Below, one piece after another: positions 15,385-24,704 of a stretch of DNA of 64,000 nucleotides (position 1 is its first letter; every line of letters starts with the position of its first letter). A program made the position numbers and the translations under genes. Below the pieces are notes generated by a model, which made no database searches, was not told the DNA's origin, and saw nothing but the letters and a program-made list of their open reading frames with translations. The stretch is from Sediminicoccus sp. KRV36 (GTDB lineage Bacteria; Pseudomonadota; Alphaproteobacteria; Acetobacterales; Acetobacteraceae). The stretch spans positions 2,480,001-2,544,000 of the forward strand of contig NZ_CP085081.1 in the NCBI RefSeq assembly GCF_023243115.1, read 5' to 3'.

Positions 15385-16263
15385 CTATTCGGGCGGCATC
15401 GCGAAGGGCCAGGCTTCGTGTGCTGGCATATAGTTGCGGTTGTTGATGCCCGCGTTGCGGTTGATCAGCGGCCGGGCATACAGCGGATGCGTCATGCTGC
15501 GGACCTCATGCTCGATGCGGAACAGCGCTGAGCCGGTGTCAGGGTCCATCAGGTCCAGGAAGCGGTACTGCCAAGGGTTGCTCTCCTCGCTGATCAGCCC
15601 GGCCGCGGCCAGGCGTCCATGCGGGCCGCCGAAATCGGCCAGGGTGATCTGGATGTGATGCCCGTCATATTCCGGCTGGGGCGCATCGGTTTCGCGAAAC
15701 ACCAGGTGCTGGCGACTGGCCACCAGCGCGCGCGCCACGCCATCGGCCGCTTCGGCCGGGGCTTGCAGATAGTGGCGATAGAAGCGCGCGATGCCCGGGG
15801 TGCTTCCGCGTGGCACATCGAATTCCACATAGGGCATGCCGAGCGTGATCCGGCCAAAGCGCTGGGCGTCGGGGGCATGCACCCGGATACGGTTGCCCCA
15901 GGGGCAGACCGTCTCCACCGCATCCGCCGTCTCGTGAAACGCGAAGCGCGTGCCTGCCAGCGCCTTGCGCTGCGCTGAAAGTCGCGCCAGCAGGGCCTCG
16001 CGGTCGGGCAGGATGAGTGCGGTGGTGCCGCGCAGGATTTGCGGCGCCCCACTCGGCAGATGGAACTGGCTGATGCCCACATTGGCCCACATATTGTCGG
16101 TGCCCGTCATCAGATACGGATCACGCGTGAGGCCGAGACCGCTGATGTAGAAATTCGTGGCGGCGATCTGATCCGGCACGCGGATATTCACATGCTGCAA
16201 CTCGACCACATGGCCGAGGGATTCCGCCAGGCGGTCATACGGGTTGGGGATGGTCTGCGGCAT
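15385..16263 (-). CDS. VOC (glyoxalase/extradiol dioxygenase-fold) family protein
   Basis: The 292-residue protein contains two VOC modules. The first begins VELQHVNIRVPDQIAATNFYISGLGLTRDP; the second spans the central PYVEFDVPRGSTPGIARFYRHYL and YDGHHIQITLADF segments. Histidines in these and the late RIEHEV glutamate could form a metal site. Functions in this superfamily range from dioxygenase to isomerase or lyase, so the reaction is open. It is divergent from the racemase-like gene, with 108 bases between them. Confidence 0.8.
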   Translation of the reverse strand: MPQTIPNPYDRLAESLGHVVELQHVNIRVPDQIAATNFYISGLGLTRDPYLMTGTDNMWANVGISQFHLPSGAPQILRGTTALILPDREALLARLSAQRKALAGTRFAFHETADAVETVCPWGNRIRVHAPDAQRFGRITLGMPYVEFDVPRGSTPGIARFYRHYLQAPAEAADGVARALVASRQHLVFRETDAPQPEYDGHHIQITLADFGGPHGRLAAAGLISEESNPWQYRFLDLMDPDTGSALFRIEHEVRSMTHPLYARPLINRNAGINNRNYMPAHEAWPFAMPPE

Positions 16264-16371
16264 CTCTCGCCTCCTGGCCTTGGCCTGAGCTTTGCGCGCG
16301 CGGGATCACTGCACAAGCGCCACCCTCGACAGCCGCCGCGACGCGGCCGACAAAGCCCGTGGCAATCAGGG

Positions 16372-17082
16372 ATGGACGTGATGCGGATGCTGGGTGTCCT
16401 GGGGGGGATGGGGCCGCTGGCCTCGGCGGAATTCATGCGTGCGCTCACGCTGGAAACCCCGGCGCGGCTGGACCAGGATCATATCCCCACCGTGCTCTGG
16501 TCCGATCCGCGGGTGCCCGACCGCACGCTGGCCCGCAACCATGGCGGCCCCGATCCGCTGCCCGCCTTGCTGCGCGGCATTCGCGGGCTGGAGGCGGCAG
16601 GCTGCGGGGCGATCGCCATTCCCTGCAACACGGCGCATGGCTGGTTTGACGCCATGCAGGCCGCGACCAGCCTGCCCATCCTGCATATCGTGGATGCGGC
16701 GAGCGCTGATCTCGCGCGGCAGGGCGTCACGACGGGACGCATCGGCCTGATGGGCACGACGGCCACCCTCGCCATGCGGCTGTACCAGGAGCGGATGGGC
16801 ATCGAATGCCTGACCCCAAGTGCGGCGATGATGGAGAGCCATGTCATGCCGGCGGTTGGCCTGGTGAAGGCCAATCGCGTGGCCGAAGCCTATGCCCCGC
16901 TCGCCGAAGTCGCGCGCTCGCTGCATGCTGAGGGGGCTGCCGCCGTGGTGTTGGGCTGCACCGAAATCCCGCTCGGCATCGCTGCCGGGCCAGCTTTGGA
17001 ATTTCCGGTGGTGGATACGGTGGCGGCGCTGGCGCGTGCCGCCATCGCCTGGGCGCTTGCCGAGCGTGGGCGCGATGGTTAA
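16372..17082 (+). CDS. aspartate/glutamate racemase family protein
   Basis: The 236-residue protein has both catalytic cysteines of the cofactor-independent Asp/Glu racemase family: C85 in IPCNTAH and C196 in LGCTEIPL. The N-terminal GVLGGMGPLASAEF is also typical. It may racemise aspartate or act on a related amino acid or hydantoin. The start was chosen at the ATG before MRMLGVLGG, where the fold begins; the ATG nine bases further in is an alternative. The cupin gene follows within about 30 bases. Confidence 0.85.
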   Translation: MDVMRMLGVLGGMGPLASAEFMRALTLETPARLDQDHIPTVLWSDPRVPDRTLARNHGGPDPLPALLRGIRGLEAAGCGAIAIPCNTAHGWFDAMQAATSLPILHIVDAASADLARQGVTTGRIGLMGTTATLAMRLYQERMGIECLTPSAAMMESHVMPAVGLVKANRVAEAYAPLAEVARSLHAEGAAAVVLGCTEIPLGIAAGPALEFPVVDTVAALARAAIAWALAERGRDG

Positions 17083-17113
17083 CCCTGCCATGCACCCCAA
17101 GGAGGATCGCCGC

Positions 17114-17485
17114 GTGAGCCAAGCCGAGCATTTCCACAACCTCGCCGATGTGACCCAGGGCATCGCCCGTGAGCTGGCGCCCGGCGTCACCACGCGCATT
17201 TTCCCGGGCGAGCAGGCCATGCTCTCGGTGGTCACCATCGCGCCGAATGGCGAGGGCACGCTGCACAGCCACCCCGAGGAGCAGTGGGGCGTGCTGCTGC
17301 AGGGCAGCGCCGTGCGCATCCAGGGCGGCGAGGAAATTCACGTGACCAAGGGCGATTTCTGGCGTACGCCGGGCGGCATCGAGCACACCATGCGCGCCGG
17401 ACCCGAGGGGTGCCAGGTGCTGGATATCTTCTCTCCCCCGCGTGAGGCCTATCGCGTGGCCGGCAAGGGCTTCGGCGCGGCCTGA
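17114..17485 (+). CDS. cupin domain-containing protein
   Basis: The 123-residue single-domain cupin shows the first metal motif in LHSHPEEQWGVLLQG and the second in GDFWRTPGGIEHTMRAG. The GTG start is preferred because AAGGAGGA lies eight bases upstream; an ATG at 17072 would overlap the racemase-like gene. It may be a small isomerase or a sensor-type cupin. The role is unknown, but close spacing suggests a transcript shared with the racemase-like gene. Confidence 0.8.
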   Translation: MSQAEHFHNLADVTQGIARELAPGVTTRIFPGEQAMLSVVTIAPNGEGTLHSHPEEQWGVLLQGSAVRIQGGEEIHVTKGDFWRTPGGIEHTMRAGPEGCQVLDIFSPPREAYRVAGKGFGAA

Positions 17486-17549
17486 CCGCGGCTTCCCATC
17501 CCACGGATGCCGGCCGCGGATCGGCGCATCTTCTCTCAGGACCAAGATC

Positions 17550-18746
17550 ATGGCGCCAAAACTTCTCCGTCGTTCCGCACTGGCCATGGGGCTGGCCAGC
17601 GTTTCCGCCTGTTCCCTGCCGGTGCGAGGGCCCGCTGTGCCGCGCGGGCAAACCGGCCGGGCCACGGTGCTCGGCATTCCGAATGAACGCTTCTTTCCAG
17701 CACTCGGCACCGGGCCGATCACGGAGGAATTCCACAGCGCGGTTGCCCGGCGGCATCGCTTCATGAATGTGCGGGCCGGGCAGATGTTGCCCGAGCTCAA
17801 TCTGCTGGCGGTCTCGGGCGGGGGCGATGACGGCGCTTTCGGCGCGGGGCTGCTCAATGGCTGGTCGGCCGCCGGCACGCGCCCTGAATTCATGCTGGTC
17901 ACCGGGGTCAGCACCGGCGGGCTGATCGCCCCCTTCGCCTTCATCGGCCCCGAATATGATGCAGGCCTGCGCCGCGTCTACACGGAGAGCACGCTGGCCG
18001 ACATCGCCATCCAGCGCAGCCTGCTGAACGCCGTCTTCAATGATGGCCTGGCCGATACCTCGCCCCTGTTCCGCACCATCTCGCGCGAGTTGGATGAGCG
18101 CATGATCGCGCGGATCGGGCAGGGCTATCGTGAGGGCCGCCTGCTGCTGATCGGCACGACGGATCTGGATGCGCAATTGCCGGTGATCTGGAATGTCGGC
18201 GCCATCGCGGCCAGCGGGCATCCCGGTGCGGGCGCGCTGATCCACCGCATCATGCTGGCCTCGGCCTCCATTCCCGGCGCTTTCGCGCCGGTGCTGTTCG
18301 ACGTGACGGTGGATGGGGTGCCGCATCAGGAGCTGCATGTGGATGGGGGCGCCATCAACCAGGCCTTCCTCTATCCCGTTGCCGTCACGCAGGCGCGGCG
18401 GGAACGTCTCGCGCGCCGGCTGCCGGTGCAGCCGATCCGCGCCTATGTGATCCGCAATGCGCGGCTGGATGCGAATTGGGCGGCCACGGACCGGCGGACG
18501 ATGAGCATCGCCTCCCGTGCGGTGGAGACGATGATCGCTTCCAGCGGCTTCAATGACGTGATGCGCATCTGGCTGAACGCGCAGCGCGATGATGTGGAGT
18601 ATCGGCTGGCCTATATCGGCTCGGATTTCACGGTGCCCTACACGACGGCATTCAACCCGGACTACATGCGCCCGCTGTTTGAATATGCCTTCAACCGTGC
18701 CCGCAGCGGCTATGACTGGGCGCCCAACCCGCCCCTCATCGAGTGA
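17550..18746 (+). CDS. patatin-like phospholipase lipoprotein
   Basis: The 398-residue protein begins with a lipoprotein signal (SVSACS lipobox, cysteine near residue 21). The patatin elements follow: the oxyanion segment LAVSGGGDDGAFGAG, nucleophile elbow GVSTGG and the catalytic aspartate in HVDGG. It is probably a membrane-anchored acyl hydrolase acting on phospholipids or other esters in the envelope. All three catalytic features are intact. It lies on the same strand as the cupin gene, 64 bases after it, and may be a separate unit. Confidence 0.87.
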   Translation: MAPKLLRRSALAMGLASVSACSLPVRGPAVPRGQTGRATVLGIPNERFFPALGTGPITEEFHSAVARRHRFMNVRAGQMLPELNLLAVSGGGDDGAFGAGLLNGWSAAGTRPEFMLVTGVSTGGLIAPFAFIGPEYDAGLRRVYTESTLADIAIQRSLLNAVFNDGLADTSPLFRTISRELDERMIARIGQGYREGRLLLIGTTDLDAQLPVIWNVGAIAASGHPGAGALIHRIMLASASIPGAFAPVLFDVTVDGVPHQELHVDGGAINQAFLYPVAVTQARRERLARRLPVQPIRAYVIRNARLDANWAATDRRTMSIASRAVETMIASSGFNDVMRIWLNAQRDDVEYRLAYIGSDFTVPYTTAFNPDYMRPLFEYAFNRARSGYDWAPNPPLIE

Positions 18747-18767
18747 CGCTTCGGGGTGGCGGTGGGC

Positions 18768-19772
18768 TTAACGCCCAGCCCCGCGCAGAACCTGCCGCCA
18801 CACCCTGAGGAAATTCCCCGACCACAACATCCCGATCTCGCGCGCGCCATAGCCGCGGCGCGCGAGTTCGGCCGTGATGTTCTGCGTCTCGGCCGCATTC
18901 GCCCAGCCGACCACGTTGCCGCCGCCATCGAAATCCGAAGAAATCCCGACATGATCGAGGCCGATGCGGCGGATCGCGTGCTCCACGTGATCCACCAGAT
19001 CGGCCACGCTGGCCTGCGTCACGCCATTGGCGCCGGGCGCCTTCAGGAAGGAAGCGACGGCGGTGATCTGCGCAACACCGCCATTGGCCCGGATGGCGTC
19101 CAGCTGTTCGTCATCCAGGTTGCGCGGGTGGGTGCAGAGCGCGGCACAGGCCGTATGCGTCACGGCGATGGGCAGGCGCGAGAGGGAGGCCGCCTGCATC
19201 ATTCCGGCTTTGGAGACATGCGAGCAATCGAGCATCAGCCCCACGCGGTTCATCTCGTGAATGGCGGCGCGGCCGAGTGCCGAAAGCCCGCCATGCTCGC
19301 TCTCGCTGTCATTCAGGTTCTTGCGCGGGCGCGCGCTGTCGGAGAGCGCGTTATGTCCATCATGGGTCAGCGTCAGATAGATAGCCCCGAGCGAACGCCA
19401 CTGCGCGATACGGCCGAGATCATGGCCCATGGCATAGCCATTCTCCACCGCCGAAAGCACGGCGGGGATGCCGGCGTTGAAGCTGGCCTCGACCTCATCG
19501 GGTGTCGTGCAGAAGCGCGCCGCCTCGCCATCCGCACGGGCGCGGATGTGGCGCAGCATGGCTTCCGCCCGCGCGGCCGCGGCGGCATGGCCGGCGTGAT
19601 CACGCACCCCCTGGCCGACATAGGCGATGAAGACGGCCGCACTCATGCCGCCTTGCCGCATCTTGGGCAGGTCCACGCATTGCGCGGTTTCGCTCAGCCA
19701 ATCCGGCGTTTCGGGCCAGCGGATATCAATATGCGTGTCCATGACGAGGGGCAGGTTGGCGAGGGGATTCAT
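18768..19772 (-). CDS. membrane dipeptidase (peptidase family M19)
   Basis: The 334-residue protein shows the M19 zinc dipeptidase pattern: DTHID at residues 12-16, LTHDGHNALSDS, LSALGRAAIHEMNRVGLMLDCSHVS, SDFDGGG and the late WSGNFLRVW. These supply the binuclear zinc ligands. It hydrolyses dipeptides, probably including D-amino-acid or modified ones. Its ATG overlaps the stop of the upstream deacetylase-fold gene by four bases (ATGA). The pair is divergent from the M20/HyuC-like operon, making one amide/peptide catabolic island. Confidence 0.9.
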   Translation of the reverse strand: MNPLANLPLVMDTHIDIRWPETPDWLSETAQCVDLPKMRQGGMSAAVFIAYVGQGVRDHAGHAAAAARAEAMLRHIRARADGEAARFCTTPDEVEASFNAGIPAVLSAVENGYAMGHDLGRIAQWRSLGAIYLTLTHDGHNALSDSARPRKNLNDSESEHGGLSALGRAAIHEMNRVGLMLDCSHVSKAGMMQAASLSRLPIAVTHTACAALCTHPRNLDDEQLDAIRANGGVAQITAVASFLKAPGANGVTQASVADLVDHVEHAIRRIGLDHVGISSDFDGGGNVVGWANAAETQNITAELARRGYGAREIGMLWSGNFLRVWRQVLRGAGR

Positions 19773-20791
19773 GCAGCGTCTCCGAAACCGGTCAGGAAGC
19801 GTTGCAGCAGGCTCCCAAGAATTTCCACATTGTAGCCACCCTCCTGGCAGATCGCCGTCGGCAGGCGAAGCGCGCCGATGGCCGCACCCGCGCGAGCAAA
19901 GCCATCGGCGGTGACCTTCAGCGCGGCCAGCGGCTCGAACTCGCTGGCATCAAAGCCGAGCGGGACGACCAGCGCCTCGGGCCGAAAGGCCCGGATGGCC
20001 GCGATGGCGTCATCGAGGGCCGCGAGCCAGGCGGCATCCCCCGTGCCGAAGGGCTGCGGCAGATTGAGATTGGCGGTCCCGGTCTCCTCCGCGAAGCCCA
20101 CATACCAGGGGTAGTAGCGCGACGGGTCGGCATGGAGCGAGATGGTCAGCACATCGGCGCGGTCCCAGAAGATCCCCTGCGTGCCATTGCCGTGATGGCT
20201 GTCGATATCCAGCACCGCGACGCGCGCGGCACCGGCATCCCGCAACCGTTGTGCGGCGAGCGCGCTATTGTTGATGTAGCAATGCCCACCCGCCCGGCCG
20301 GCATAGGCGTGATGGCCTGGCGGGCGGCACAGCGCGTAGGCGCGGCCGCCGGCGGCCGCGACATCGGCCGCGGCCAGCGCGCAGCCGGCCGCGCCGATCG
20401 CCGCCGTCCAGGTGCCGGGACCGATGGGGCAGGCCGTATCCGCCGTATAAGCGCCGGCACGGGAAATCACATGGCCCGGCGCGCGGCTGGATTGGGCCAG
20501 CATTTCGGGCGTGGGGTGGATATTGGCGACGATCTCGGGGCCGGCCTCGGGCAGGGCGGCCCATTCCGTGGCGGCGTGCTCCAGGAAGTGCAGATATTCG
20601 GGCGTATGCAGCCGCAGCAGCGCGGCCTGCGGGGCAGGGGGCGTGAGTTCGGGCGTGATGCCCAGCCCAGAGAGCCCCTCGCGCAGAGAAACAGCCCGCG
20701 CCGGCACTTCGTAATTGGCGCGGACACGGCCGCGTGTGAGGAAGAATTCCGGCGCGTGCAGCGCCTCATCCGGGTGGTGGAAGGCCTTCAT
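19769..20791 (-). CDS. histone deacetylase/acetylpolyamine amidohydrolase family protein
   Basis: The 340-residue protein has the tandem catalytic histidines in RPPGHHA (H160, H161), the zinc motif DIDSHHGNGTQ (D197, H199), a third acidic ligand in PLGFDASEFE and the catalytic tyrosine region QEGGYN. In bacteria such enzymes deacetylate polyamines or other acylated amines. The start was set at the ATG before KAFHHPDEALHAP, the family's usual opening; a longer frame upstream looks non-coding. Its stop overlaps the dipeptidase ATG. Confidence 0.88.
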   Translation of the reverse strand: MKAFHHPDEALHAPEFFLTRGRVRANYEVPARAVSLREGLSGLGITPELTPPAPQAALLRLHTPEYLHFLEHAATEWAALPEAGPEIVANIHPTPEMLAQSSRAPGHVISRAGAYTADTACPIGPGTWTAAIGAAGCALAAADVAAAGGRAYALCRPPGHHAYAGRAGGHCYINNSALAAQRLRDAGAARVAVLDIDSHHGNGTQGIFWDRADVLTISLHADPSRYYPWYVGFAEETGTANLNLPQPFGTGDAAWLAALDDAIAAIRAFRPEALVVPLGFDASEFEPLAALKVTADGFARAGAAIGALRLPTAICQEGGYNVEILGSLLQRFLTGFGDAA

Positions 20792-20845
20792 GGGCGTGAT
20801 TGAAGCCTGCCCACGGGGCCTCGACAACCTCGCGCGCGCCCGCCC

Positions 20846-22189
20846 ATGCTGCGCCGCATGACACAACTCGATCCCGGCGCGCGACGCGCCATCCTGGAAG
20901 CCGCCGATTCGCTGCGGGAGGAGACGCTGGATTGGCTCTTCCGCCTGGTCCGTTGCCCTTCCACCCTGGGCAATGAGGCCTCCGCCCTGAATGAGATGGA
21001 GCGGCTTTACCGCCATCTCGGCCTCACGCCGCGGCGCATTGCGACCGACCCCGCCAAGCTTGCGGATCATCCCGGATTCTCACCGTCGCTGATGGATTAT
21101 GCCGGGCGGGACAATGTGGCGGCGATGCATCGGCCGAAGGTGGCGAAGGGCCGCAGCCTGGTGCTGCAAGGCCATGTGGATGTGGTGCCCGAGGGGGCGG
21201 CCGACATGTGGGAAACACCACCCTATGCGCCCAGCATCCGCAATGGTCGCGTCTATGGGCGCGGCGCGGGCGACATGAAGGCGGGCATCGTCAGCTATGC
21301 CATGGCCTTTGCCGCACTCAAGCGCGCCGGCCTGCAACCGGCCGCCGAGGTGCAGATGCAGGCGGTGATCGAGGAGGAGTGCACCGGCAATGGCGCGCTC
21401 GCCACCATGCTGGCGCTGCCCAAGGCCGATGGCGTCATCATCCCCGAGCCGGGACCAGGGTTGGATGCGCTCTACACGGCCGAGGTCGGCGTCGTCTGGG
21501 CCTGGGTGACGGTGAGTGGTCGGCCCGCCCATGTGCGGGACATGCAGGCCGGCATCAACGCGATCGAGGCTGCCAACATCATCGCCGGCGCCTTCAAGGA
21601 TTACGAGGCGGAGCGGAATCGGGGCGAGCATATCCACGCCGCCTTCCACGGCGTGAACCATCCGGTGAATGTGAATCTCGGCACGATTTCAGGCGGCGAG
21701 TGGAATTCCTCGGTCGCCACGCGCTGCCGCATCGGGCTGCGCGTCGGCGTGATGCTGGGCTATTCGGCCCGGCAGACCAAGGCGGATATCGAGGCGCTGG
21801 TGGCCAAGGCCGCCACGCATGAGCGGCTGCGCGGGGCCCAGGTCAAGCTGGAATTCAAGGGCTTCATGGCCGATGCCTGCGTCTTTCCCAAGGACACGGC
21901 GATCAGCGCGCTGGCCCAGCGCAGCTACACCGAAGCGACCGGCGGCACGTTGCGCGACTATCCGGCGACCGGCCTGACCGATGGGCGGCACTTCGTGCTC
22001 TACCAGGGCACGCCCTGCGCCGTCTTCGGCCCGGATGCGCAGGACATTCACGGCATTGACGAGAGCGTGGGCATTGAGAGCATCCATGGCATCACGCGCA
22101 GCATCGCGCTGGCCATGGCGGAATGGTGTGGGGTGGAGCCGACGTCCGATCGCGGAGCGACGCCGCCGCAGGCAAGGAGCGAAGCGTGA
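20846..22189 (+). CDS. M20 family deacylase (ArgE/DapE-like)
   Basis: The 447-residue metallohydrolase has the M20 motifs LVLQGHVDVVPEG (zinc histidine and aspartate), GRGAGDMKAG, and the general base/ligand pair EEECTGNG, followed later by FGPDAQDIHGIDESV. It removes an acyl group from an amino acid or succinyl/acetyl compound. A second ATG 12 bases in is an alternative start; neither has an obvious ribosome site. It is first of four overlapping plus-strand hydrolase genes. Confidence 0.87.
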   Translation: MLRRMTQLDPGARRAILEAADSLREETLDWLFRLVRCPSTLGNEASALNEMERLYRHLGLTPRRIATDPAKLADHPGFSPSLMDYAGRDNVAAMHRPKVAKGRSLVLQGHVDVVPEGAADMWETPPYAPSIRNGRVYGRGAGDMKAGIVSYAMAFAALKRAGLQPAAEVQMQAVIEEECTGNGALATMLALPKADGVIIPEPGPGLDALYTAEVGVVWAWVTVSGRPAHVRDMQAGINAIEAANIIAGAFKDYEAERNRGEHIHAAFHGVNHPVNVNLGTISGGEWNSSVATRCRIGLRVGVMLGYSARQTKADIEALVAKAATHERLRGAQVKLEFKGFMADACVFPKDTAISALAQRSYTEATGGTLRDYPATGLTDGRHFVLYQGTPCAVFGPDAQDIHGIDESVGIESIHGITRSIALAMAEWCGVEPTSDRGATPPQARSEA

Positions 22190-23460
22190 ATCGGCCGTCC
22201 AGCAATATGCATAATTTGCCGCTTTCCGGCGCCCGCCTCTGGGACAGCCTCATGGAAATGGCCAGGATCGGCGGCACGGTGAAGGGCGGCTGCAACCGCC
22301 AGACGCTGACCGATGTGGATGCCGAGGGCCGCGCGCTGTTTCAGCGCTGGGCCGAAGCCGCGGGCCTGACGATGAGTGTGGATCGCCTGGGCAACATGAT
22401 CTTCCGGCGAGAGGGGCGGAACCCCACCCTGCCGCCGGTCGCCATCGGCAGCCACCTCGATACCCAACCCACCGGCGGCAAGTATGACGGCGTTCTCGGC
22501 GTGCTGGCGGGGTTGGAGATCATGCGCGCGCTGCATGAGGCCGGCGCCGAGACGGAAGCGCCGCTGCTGCTGATCAACTGGACCAATGAGGAAGGCTCGC
22601 GCTTCTCGCCGCCCATGATGGGCAGCGGCGGCGCGATGGGCATCTTCACCGAGGCGGAAATCCTGGGGAAAACCGCCTTCGATGGCGCCGTCTTCGGCGA
22701 GGAATTGCGCCGCATCGGCTGGCAGGGCGCGGCCGATCCTACGGAACTCCAGAAGGTTGGCCACTACCTGGAACTCCATATCGAGCAGGGCAAGATCCTG
22801 GAGGATGGCGGCCATGATGTCGGCATCGTCACCCATGCGCTGGGCCAGACCTGGTTCGAGGTGGTGGTGGAGGGCGAGGAAGCGCATGGCGGCTCGCCCA
22901 TGGCAGGGCGGCGCGATGCGCTGATGGCGGCCGCCCCCCTGATCGCGGCGGTGGAGGAAATCGCACTGAATACCCTGGCGCCGAATGGCGAGAAGGGGCG
23001 CGGCACGGTGGGCGTGGTGGATATCTACCCCGCCAGCCGCAACATCGCGCCCAGCCGAGTTTTCTTCACCATTGATACCCGTCACGGCGACCCCGAGGCG
23101 CTGGAGCGGATGGAGGCACAATTCCGCGCCCGCGCGGAGGAGATTGCGCTGGCGCGCGGCGTGACCATCACCGTCACCCGCTTCTGGCATTCGCCGCTGA
23201 CACCCTTCGACGCCACGCTGGTCCAACGCGCACGAGACAGCGCGACAGCGCGCGGCCTGAAATGGCGCGACATCCCGACCGGCATCGGGCATGACGCCGT
23301 CTATATGGCGCGGCGCGTGCCGACGGTGATGGTCTTCTGCCCCTGCCATGGCGGCCTCAGCCACAATGAGGCCGAAAGCATCACGCCCGAATGGGCGACG
23401 GCCGGCATGCTGGTGCTGGCCGATGCGGCGCTGGCCACGGCCGGCCTGGTGCGCCCGTGA
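22186..23460 (+). CDS. Zn-dependent amidase/hydantoinase-carbamoylase (M20, HyuC/allantoate amidohydrolase type)
   Basis: The 424-residue protein follows the N-carbamoyl-L-amino acid hydrolase pattern: SHLDTQPTGGKYDGVLGV, NWTNEEGSRFSP, LELHIEQGKILE and PSRVFFTIDTRH, ending with FCPCHGGLSHNEAE. It would hydrolyse a carbamoyl or ureido amide. The GTG start overlaps the preceding stop as GTGA, with AAGGAGCG in front. It is a tandem paralogue of the next gene, sharing long identical stretches such as SVDRLGNM and SHLDTQPTGGK. The substrate is unknown. Confidence 0.88.
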   Translation: MNRPSSNMHNLPLSGARLWDSLMEMARIGGTVKGGCNRQTLTDVDAEGRALFQRWAEAAGLTMSVDRLGNMIFRREGRNPTLPPVAIGSHLDTQPTGGKYDGVLGVLAGLEIMRALHEAGAETEAPLLLINWTNEEGSRFSPPMMGSGGAMGIFTEAEILGKTAFDGAVFGEELRRIGWQGAADPTELQKVGHYLELHIEQGKILEDGGHDVGIVTHALGQTWFEVVVEGEEAHGGSPMAGRRDALMAAAPLIAAVEEIALNTLAPNGEKGRGTVGVVDIYPASRNIAPSRVFFTIDTRHGDPEALERMEAQFRARAEEIALARGVTITVTRFWHSPLTPFDATLVQRARDSATARGLKWRDIPTGIGHDAVYMARRVPTVMVFCPCHGGLSHNEAESITPEWATAGMLVLADAALATAGLVRP

Positions 23461-24704
23461 ACCTGCCGCTCTCCACCGACCGGCTATGGGATCGGCTGAT
23501 GGCGATGGCGGCCATCGGCCCCATTCCCGGCGGCGGCAACAACCGCCCGGCGCTCTCGGCGCTGGATGGGCAGGCGCGGCATTTGCTGGCGAAATGGGGT
23601 GCCGAAATCGGCCTGACGCTCAGCGTGGATCGCCTCGGCAACATGGCGCTGCGGCGGGAGGGACGCGACCCCACGCGCAAGCCGGTGCTGGTCGGCAGCC
23701 ATCTCGACACCCAGCCCACGGGGGGCAAGTTCGACGGCCCCTATGGCGTGCTGGCCGGCCTTGAGATCCTGCATGCGCTGCACGAAAGCGGCACCGTCAC
23801 CGAAGCGCCCATCATCCTGGTGAACTGGACCAGCGAGGAAGGCTGCCGCTTCAGCCCCTCCATGATTGGCGCGGCCGGCGCCATGGGCGTGCTGAGCGAG
23901 GCCGAGGTGCTGGCCCGCCCCGCGCTGGATGATGGCCAGCCCTATGGCGATGCACTCGCCGCCACCGGCTGGAACGGCGCGGCCGAGCCTCATCTGCTGC
24001 AGAACGCCGCCGCTTATTTCGAGGCGCATATCGAGCAAGGCCCGGTGCTGGAAAATGAGGGCTGCGACCTCGGCATCGTCACCGGCGGCTATGCCACGGA
24101 ACGCGCCCTCGTCACTGTCACTGGCGAGACCAGCCATGCCGGCACCACGCCGATGGAGATGCGGCGCGACGCCGTGCTGGCCGCGGCCGAGATGATCTCG
24201 GCCGGAGAGGCGATTTTGTACCGCATCGCCCCCGAGGCGCGAATGACGGTCTGTCGCTTCCTGGTGGACCCCGGCGCCGATGGCGTGGTGCCGGGCCAGG
24301 TGCGCTTCGCCTTCGAATACCGCCACCCCTCCAACCAGGTTCTGGCGCAGCTCCTGGCCGAGGCCGATGCGGCCATGGCCGCCATCGCCGCGCGCCGCAA
24401 GCTCAACGTGAAGCGCGAGCCTTATTGGAGCTTCGCCGCCGTGCATTTCGACGCGGGCCTGGCGGATCGCCTGCGCGATGCCGCAACACGCCACGGCTTC
24501 CGCCATCGGGACATCCTCTCGGGCGCCGGCCATGACGCCTATCACGCGGCGGCGTGCATGCCCGCCGTCATGCTTTTCATCCCCTGCCATGGCGGGATCA
24601 GCCACCACCCGAGTGAGTCCATCTCCCGCGAATGGGCGGAGAAGGGCTTGCGCGTGCTGGCTGATGCCGTCATCGCCACTGCCAATTCCAAGGATTCGAA
24701 TTGA
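23457..24704 (+). CDS. Zn-dependent amidase/hydantoinase-carbamoylase (M20), tandem paralogue
   Basis: The 415-residue protein has the same motifs as its upstream neighbour: SHLDTQPTGGKFDGPYGV, NWTSEEGCRFSP, FEAHIEQGPVLENEG, HAGTTPMEMRRDA and IPCHGGISHHPSE. The GTG start overlaps the neighbour's stop (GTGA). Its HAGTTPM segment matches canonical carbamoylases better than the first copy, which has HGGSPMAG there; this hints at different substrates after duplication. It overlaps the MlrC-like gene by one base. Confidence 0.88.
   Translation: MNLPLSTDRLWDRLMAMAAIGPIPGGGNNRPALSALDGQARHLLAKWGAEIGLTLSVDRLGNMALRREGRDPTRKPVLVGSHLDTQPTGGKFDGPYGVLAGLEILHALHESGTVTEAPIILVNWTSEEGCRFSPSMIGAAGAMGVLSEAEVLARPALDDGQPYGDALAATGWNGAAEPHLLQNAAAYFEAHIEQGPVLENEGCDLGIVTGGYATERALVTVTGETSHAGTTPMEMRRDAVLAAAEMISAGEAILYRIAPEARMTVCRFLVDPGADGVVPGQVRFAFEYRHPSNQVLAQLLAEADAAMAAIAARRKLNVKREPYWSFAAVHFDAGLADRLRDAATRHGFRHRDILSGAGHDAYHAAACMPAVMLFIPCHGGISHHPSESISREWAEKGLRVLADAVIATANSKDSN

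Noticed and set aside
19802..20803. 333-codon frame antisense to the deacetylase-fold gene
   Set aside because: The minus strand carries all catalytic motifs of the deacetylase family; the antisense product is a shadow.
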